NCBI GenBank assembly: GCA_009787435.1
Contig: WRFW01000159.1
Span: 1-7,846, forward strand
Direction of reading: 5' to 3'
Length of the DNA: 7,846 nt
Source of the DNA: Defluviitaleaceae bacterium
GTDB lineage: Bacteria; Bacillota; Clostridia; Lachnospirales; UBA5962
Position 1 is the stretch's first letter; each line of letters opens with the position of its first letter. Positions 6,417 to 7,846 of this stretch are shown here, one piece after another. The notes under the pieces were generated by a model. The model worked only from the letters and a program-made list of their open reading frames with translations, made no database searches and was not told the DNA's origin. The translations under genes and the position numbers were made by a program.

Positions 6417-6441
6417 CATAATCCGTATAAATAGCTATAAT
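6413..6441 (+). promoter_or_regulatory. Perfect-consensus sigma-A promoter for rel
   Basis: TTGACA (6413-6418) and TATAAT (6436-6441) are both exact consensus boxes separated by exactly 17 bases, predicting transcription from about 6448 and a leader of roughly 38 bases. The -35 box overlaps the TGA stop of the upstream hydrolase gene (6414-6416). A match this complete is uncommon and suggests strong, constitutive rel expression in addition to any read-through from the pan operon. Confidence 0.9.
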
Positions 6442-6471
6442 AGTAAGAAAGAATTATTTTGAAAATTTATA

Positions 6472-6479
6472 GGGGAGGG
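6472..6479 (+). promoter_or_regulatory. Strong ribosome binding site of rel
   Basis: GGGGAGGG lies 6 bases before the ATG at 6486 and fixes the start, which is not otherwise bounded. The flanking ATAGG (6469-6473) and CCTAT (6483-6487) could pair and place most of this site in a small hairpin loop. That stem has only 5 base pairs and its effect is uncertain. Confidence 0.8.
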
Positions 6480-6485
6480 CTGCCT

Positions 6486-7846
6486 ATGGTGCAAATAGAA
6501 GAATATAGCGAAGAAGAAATGCAAAATTTAAAAACTTGCAATGAAAAGCTAATTAATAAAATTAAAGCATACCGAAAAGATATGGACTTATCAAAAATTG
6601 ATGAAGCTTTTTGGTTTGCCGTTAAAGCACATAAACACCAAAGGCGAAGAAGCGGAGAGCCTTATATAACCCATCCTATAGCTGTTACTAATATTTTAGC
6701 AGATTTAAAGCTAGACCGTGAAACTTTAATAGCAGGGCTTTTGCATGATGTAGTTGAAGATACTAAATATACTTCAGAAAATATAGAAGAACTTTTTGGC
6801 GAAGAAGTAGCATTTATAGTAGCTGGTGTTACTAAACTTCTAAAAAAGCAATTTCAATATACAGATGCAGGTGGTAAATATGCAAATAATTATAAAAATA
6901 TGCTTCTAGGCTCTTCAAAAGACCCTAGAGTTATTTTAGTTAAAATAGCTGATAGGCTCCATAATATGAAAACTCTTGAGCATATGACGCCAGAAAAGCA
7001 AAAAGAAAAAGCCACCGAAACGATGAATATATATGCACCACTCGCTTTAAATTTTGGTATTAGCGAATGGCGAACAGAATTAGAAGACTTGAGCTTTAAA
7101 TATCTTCACCCAGAAGAATTTCAAAAACTTAAAAATGATATTAATAAGAAAAAAGAACAGCGAGCAGAGCAAATAGAAGAAGTTATAAGAGAATTAAAAA
7201 GTTATTTAGATTTTGCAAATATAAAATATGAAATAGACGGGCGTTATAAACATCTATATAGCATTCATCGCAAAATGCAAAAGAAAGATTTAACTATAGA
7301 TGAGCTATACGACCTTTCAGCCATAAGAATTTTAGTTGAAGATATTCAAGATTGCTACACTGTGCTTGGCATAGTTCAAATAAACTATCAATATTTAAAA
7401 GATAGGTTTAAAGATTATATATCAAACCCTAAACCAAATGGGTACCAAAGTTTGCACACTGCTTTTTTTTATAAAGGCGAAAAATATGAAGTTCAAATTA
7501 GAACCCATAATATGCACGAAATAGCCGAAAAAGGTGTTGCGGCACATTGGAAATATAAAGGTGCTAACAGCGGAAAGGATGAATATTTAACAAACGTTAT
7601 AAAACGCCAGCAGCAAATTTATACAGAAGCAGAAACAGCAGAAACAGGCACAGAGTTTGTAGAAAAATTAAAAGATGAGTTAAATCCTTACAGCTCAAAA
7701 ATATATTGTTTCACCCCAAAAGGGGCGGTTTTTTCGTTAGTTGAAAACTCTACACCGGTTGATTTTGCTTATATGGTTCATTCTGCAGTCGGCAATACTA
7801 TGGTCGGTGCTAGGGTGAATGGCACTTTAGTTCCTTTTGAATATAA
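6486..7846 (+). CDS. rel: Bifunctional (p)ppGpp synthetase/hydrolase Rel (RelA/SpoT family), 3' end outside window
   Basis: Rel makes (p)ppGpp from ATP and GTP/GDP during amino-acid starvation and degrades it otherwise; it is often annotated relA in Firmicutes. The 453 visible residues run to the window end with no stop, of about 730-760 expected. The N-terminal HD hydrolase domain (about 40-200) has RRRSGEPYITHP with His63, LLHDVVEDT with His87-Asp88 and Glu91-Asp92, and ADRLHN with Asp156. The synthetase domain (about 240-360) has GRYKHLYSIHRKM, YDLSAIR with Asp276, RFKD (307-310), NPKPNGYQSLHT with Tyr320, and EVQIRT with Glu335. The RXKD motif, rather than the EXDD of monofunctional RelA, and the intact HD site indicate a bifunctional enzyme. 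The TGS domain starts near 406 (IYCFTPKGAVFSL) and is cut. The later regulatory domains (helical, zinc-finger/CC, ACT) lie outside. It has its own strong promoter. Confidence 0.98.
   Translation, partial: MVQIEEYSEEEMQNLKTCNEKLINKIKAYRKDMDLSKIDEAFWFAVKAHKHQRRRSGEPYITHPIAVTNILADLKLDRETLIAGLLHDVVEDTKYTSENIEELFGEEVAFIVAGVTKLLKKQFQYTDAGGKYANNYKNMLLGSSKDPRVILVKIADRLHNMKTLEHMTPEKQKEKATETMNIYAPLALNFGISEWRTELEDLSFKYLHPEEFQKLKNDINKKKEQRAEQIEEVIRELKSYLDFANIKYEIDGRYKHLYSIHRKMQKKDLTIDELYDLSAIRILVEDIQDCYTVLGIVQINYQYLKDRFKDYISNPKPNGYQSLHTAFFYKGEKYEVQIRTHNMHEIAEKGVAAHWKYKGANSGKDEYLTNVIKRQQQIYTEAETAETGTEFVEKLKDELNPYSSKIYCFTPKGAVFSLVENSTPVDFAYMVHSAVGNTMVGARVNGTLVPFEY

Noticed and set aside
1..7846. Defence system, mobile element, phage, CRISPR or biosynthetic cluster
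   Set aside because: Every gene is of a housekeeping or chemotaxis type on one strand with uniform base composition; no transposase, integrase, direct-repeat array or toxin-antitoxin pair was seen.

Overview
The window reads as chromosomal DNA of a motile, low-GC, Gram-positive anaerobe of the Clostridia type, possibly near Lachnospirales. This placement is inferred from the AT-rich sequence with many ATA, AGA and TTA codons, strong AGGAGG-like Shine-Dalgarno sites, two TTG start codons, a signal-peptidase-II lipoprotein with a possible GerMN-like C-terminus, and a single long Rel protein carrying the RXKD motif of bifunctional enzymes. All genes lie on the + strand. No tRNA, rRNA, CRISPR array, insertion sequence, phage gene or attachment site was seen. 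No gap between genes exceeds 131 bases.

Region 1 (1-2880) is a chemotaxis block. It holds the 3' part of cheA (cut by the window start), then cheW, then cheB. CheA and CheW form the receptor-coupled kinase core and CheB demethylates the receptors. The CheB is unusual: its C-terminal methylesterase domain has an intact Ser-His-Asp triad, but its N-terminal receiver-like domain has lost the acidic pocket, the phospho-acceptor Asp and the conserved Lys. The 131-base cheA-cheW gap contains a strong hairpin just before the cheW ribosome site, plus upstream segments that could pair with it in mutually exclusive ways. A G/C-rich hairpin (2942-2970) ends the block.

Region 2 (2989-6416) is a compact, apparently co-transcribed set: panB, panC (14-base overlap, TTG start), a lipoprotein of unknown function (ATGA overlap with panC) and an alpha/beta hydrolase (20-base gap, TTG start). 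PanB and PanC make ketopantoate and then pantothenate, the precursor of coenzyme A. panD, which supplies beta-alanine, is not here. What the lipoprotein and hydrolase do in this set is unknown.

Region 3 (6413-7846) begins with a perfect-consensus sigma-A promoter (TTGACA, 17 bases, TATAAT) whose -35 box overlaps the hydrolase stop codon. It drives rel, the (p)ppGpp synthetase/hydrolase of the stringent response, which runs off the window end inside its TGS domain.

I did not find a clearly new multi-gene system. The items most worth a second look are the pseudo-receiver CheB, the structured cheW leader, the terminator-like hairpin inside the panB leader, and the lipoprotein/hydrolase pair attached to panBC.
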